Shown one piece after another: positions 5,289 to 5,415 of a stretch of 5,415 nt of DNA. Made by a program: the position numbers and the translations under genes. Each line of letters begins with the position of its first letter. The stretch's first letter is position 1. The stretch is from Actinomycetota bacterium (GTDB taxonomy: Bacteria; Actinomycetota; Thermoleophilia; Miltoncostaeales; Miltoncostaeaceae), in NCBI GenBank assembly GCA_947451735.1, contig CANGAY010000072.1, positions 1 to 5,415 of the forward strand, read 5' to 3'. The notes beneath the pieces were generated by a model. It saw nothing but the letters and a program-made list of their open reading frames with translations. It had not been told where the DNA came from and did no database searches.

Positions 5289-5294
5289 GCAGGC

Positions 5295-5415
5295 ATGGCC
5301 ACCGGATACGCACACATCGCCTGCTGCCTCGACGGCTCCGCCGCCGGCGACGCTGCACTTGCCGCCGCAATCCGCATGCACTCGCTGGGCGAGGGACGCC
5401 TCACGCTGGTGCACG
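5295..5415 (+). CDS. Universal stress protein (UspA family), N-terminal 40 residues, cut by right edge
   Basis: The first 40 codons of a UspA-family protein; the rest lies beyond the window. YAHIACCLDGSAAGDAALAA (5-24) matches the family opening, a beta strand followed by the conserved D-G-S at the start of the nucleotide-binding fold, then a helix. RLTLVH (35-40) is the second strand, usually followed by the ligand loop. UspA proteins are cytoplasmic and many bind ATP and act in starvation, oxidative or respiratory stress. The end, and so the G-2x-G-9x-G(S/T) ATP motif, cannot be checked here. The ATG at 5295 lies nine bases after the upstream stop, with a -10-like box that allows independent leaderless expression. 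The pair CC at 9-10 is unusual where most members have V/A. Confidence 0.82.
   Translation, partial: MATGYAHIACCLDGSAAGDAALAAAIRMHSLGEGRLTLVH

Noticed and set aside
4286..5414. Two minus-strand frames of more than 360 codons opposite the 309-aa gene
   Set aside because: Both are shadows rich in Ser/Arg/Pro or His/Gly/Arg. The plus strand has a consistent protein with a -10 box, a good stop and a natural junction with the usp gene.

Overview
The window is a chromosomal stretch from a high-GC bacterium (about 70% G+C by eye), most likely an actinobacterium, possibly near the Thermoleophilia. This rests on base composition and third-position G/C bias, a lemA-htpX pair, an Hsp15-like S4 protein, GTG start use, and start codons that mostly lack a Shine-Dalgarno sequence. 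The lineage is an inference; there is no rRNA or marker gene. I see no mobile element, CRISPR array, tRNA or rRNA.

Layout, left to right. (1) A conserved-looking hypothetical gene on the minus strand is cut by the left edge (start at 331). It has the window's only classical leadered promoter (-35 TTGACA, 17-bp spacer, -10 TTGGAT) with an AGAGGG ribosome site. (2) A 61-aa Cys-rich small protein (minus, 663-478) is divergent from hslR (plus, 724-1128), an Hsp15-type ribosome-recycling protein. (3) A short hypothetical protein (minus, 1327-1133) converges on hslR. (4) A minus-strand block, read right to left, runs from a 139-aa hypothetical (4314-3895) through a PLP fold-type IV aminotransferase/lyase (3840-3028) and lemA (2994-2419) to htpX (2418-1462). 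The lemA and htpX genes abut as TAGATG. (5) On the plus strand lie a 309-aa hypothetical with a DUF4367-like C-terminal half (4356-5285) and the first 40 codons of a universal stress protein (5295 to the edge).

The genes have a loose stress and envelope quality-control theme: Hsp15 for stalled 50S subunits, HtpX/LemA for membrane proteolysis, and a UspA-family protein. They are separate small transcription units, not one pathway, and I see no novel multi-gene system. The most notable observation is regulatory. Six genes have a -10-like hexamer (A at position 2, T at position 6) exactly six bases before the start codon and no Shine-Dalgarno, and a seventh has one at eight bases. The translationally coupled htpX and the leadered gene at the left edge lack it. 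This suggests leaderless transcripts as the local norm. It also includes two compact designs: a palindromic pair of divergent TAGGGT boxes at 4321-4351, and a -10 box at 5283-5288 that contains the stop codon of the preceding gene.
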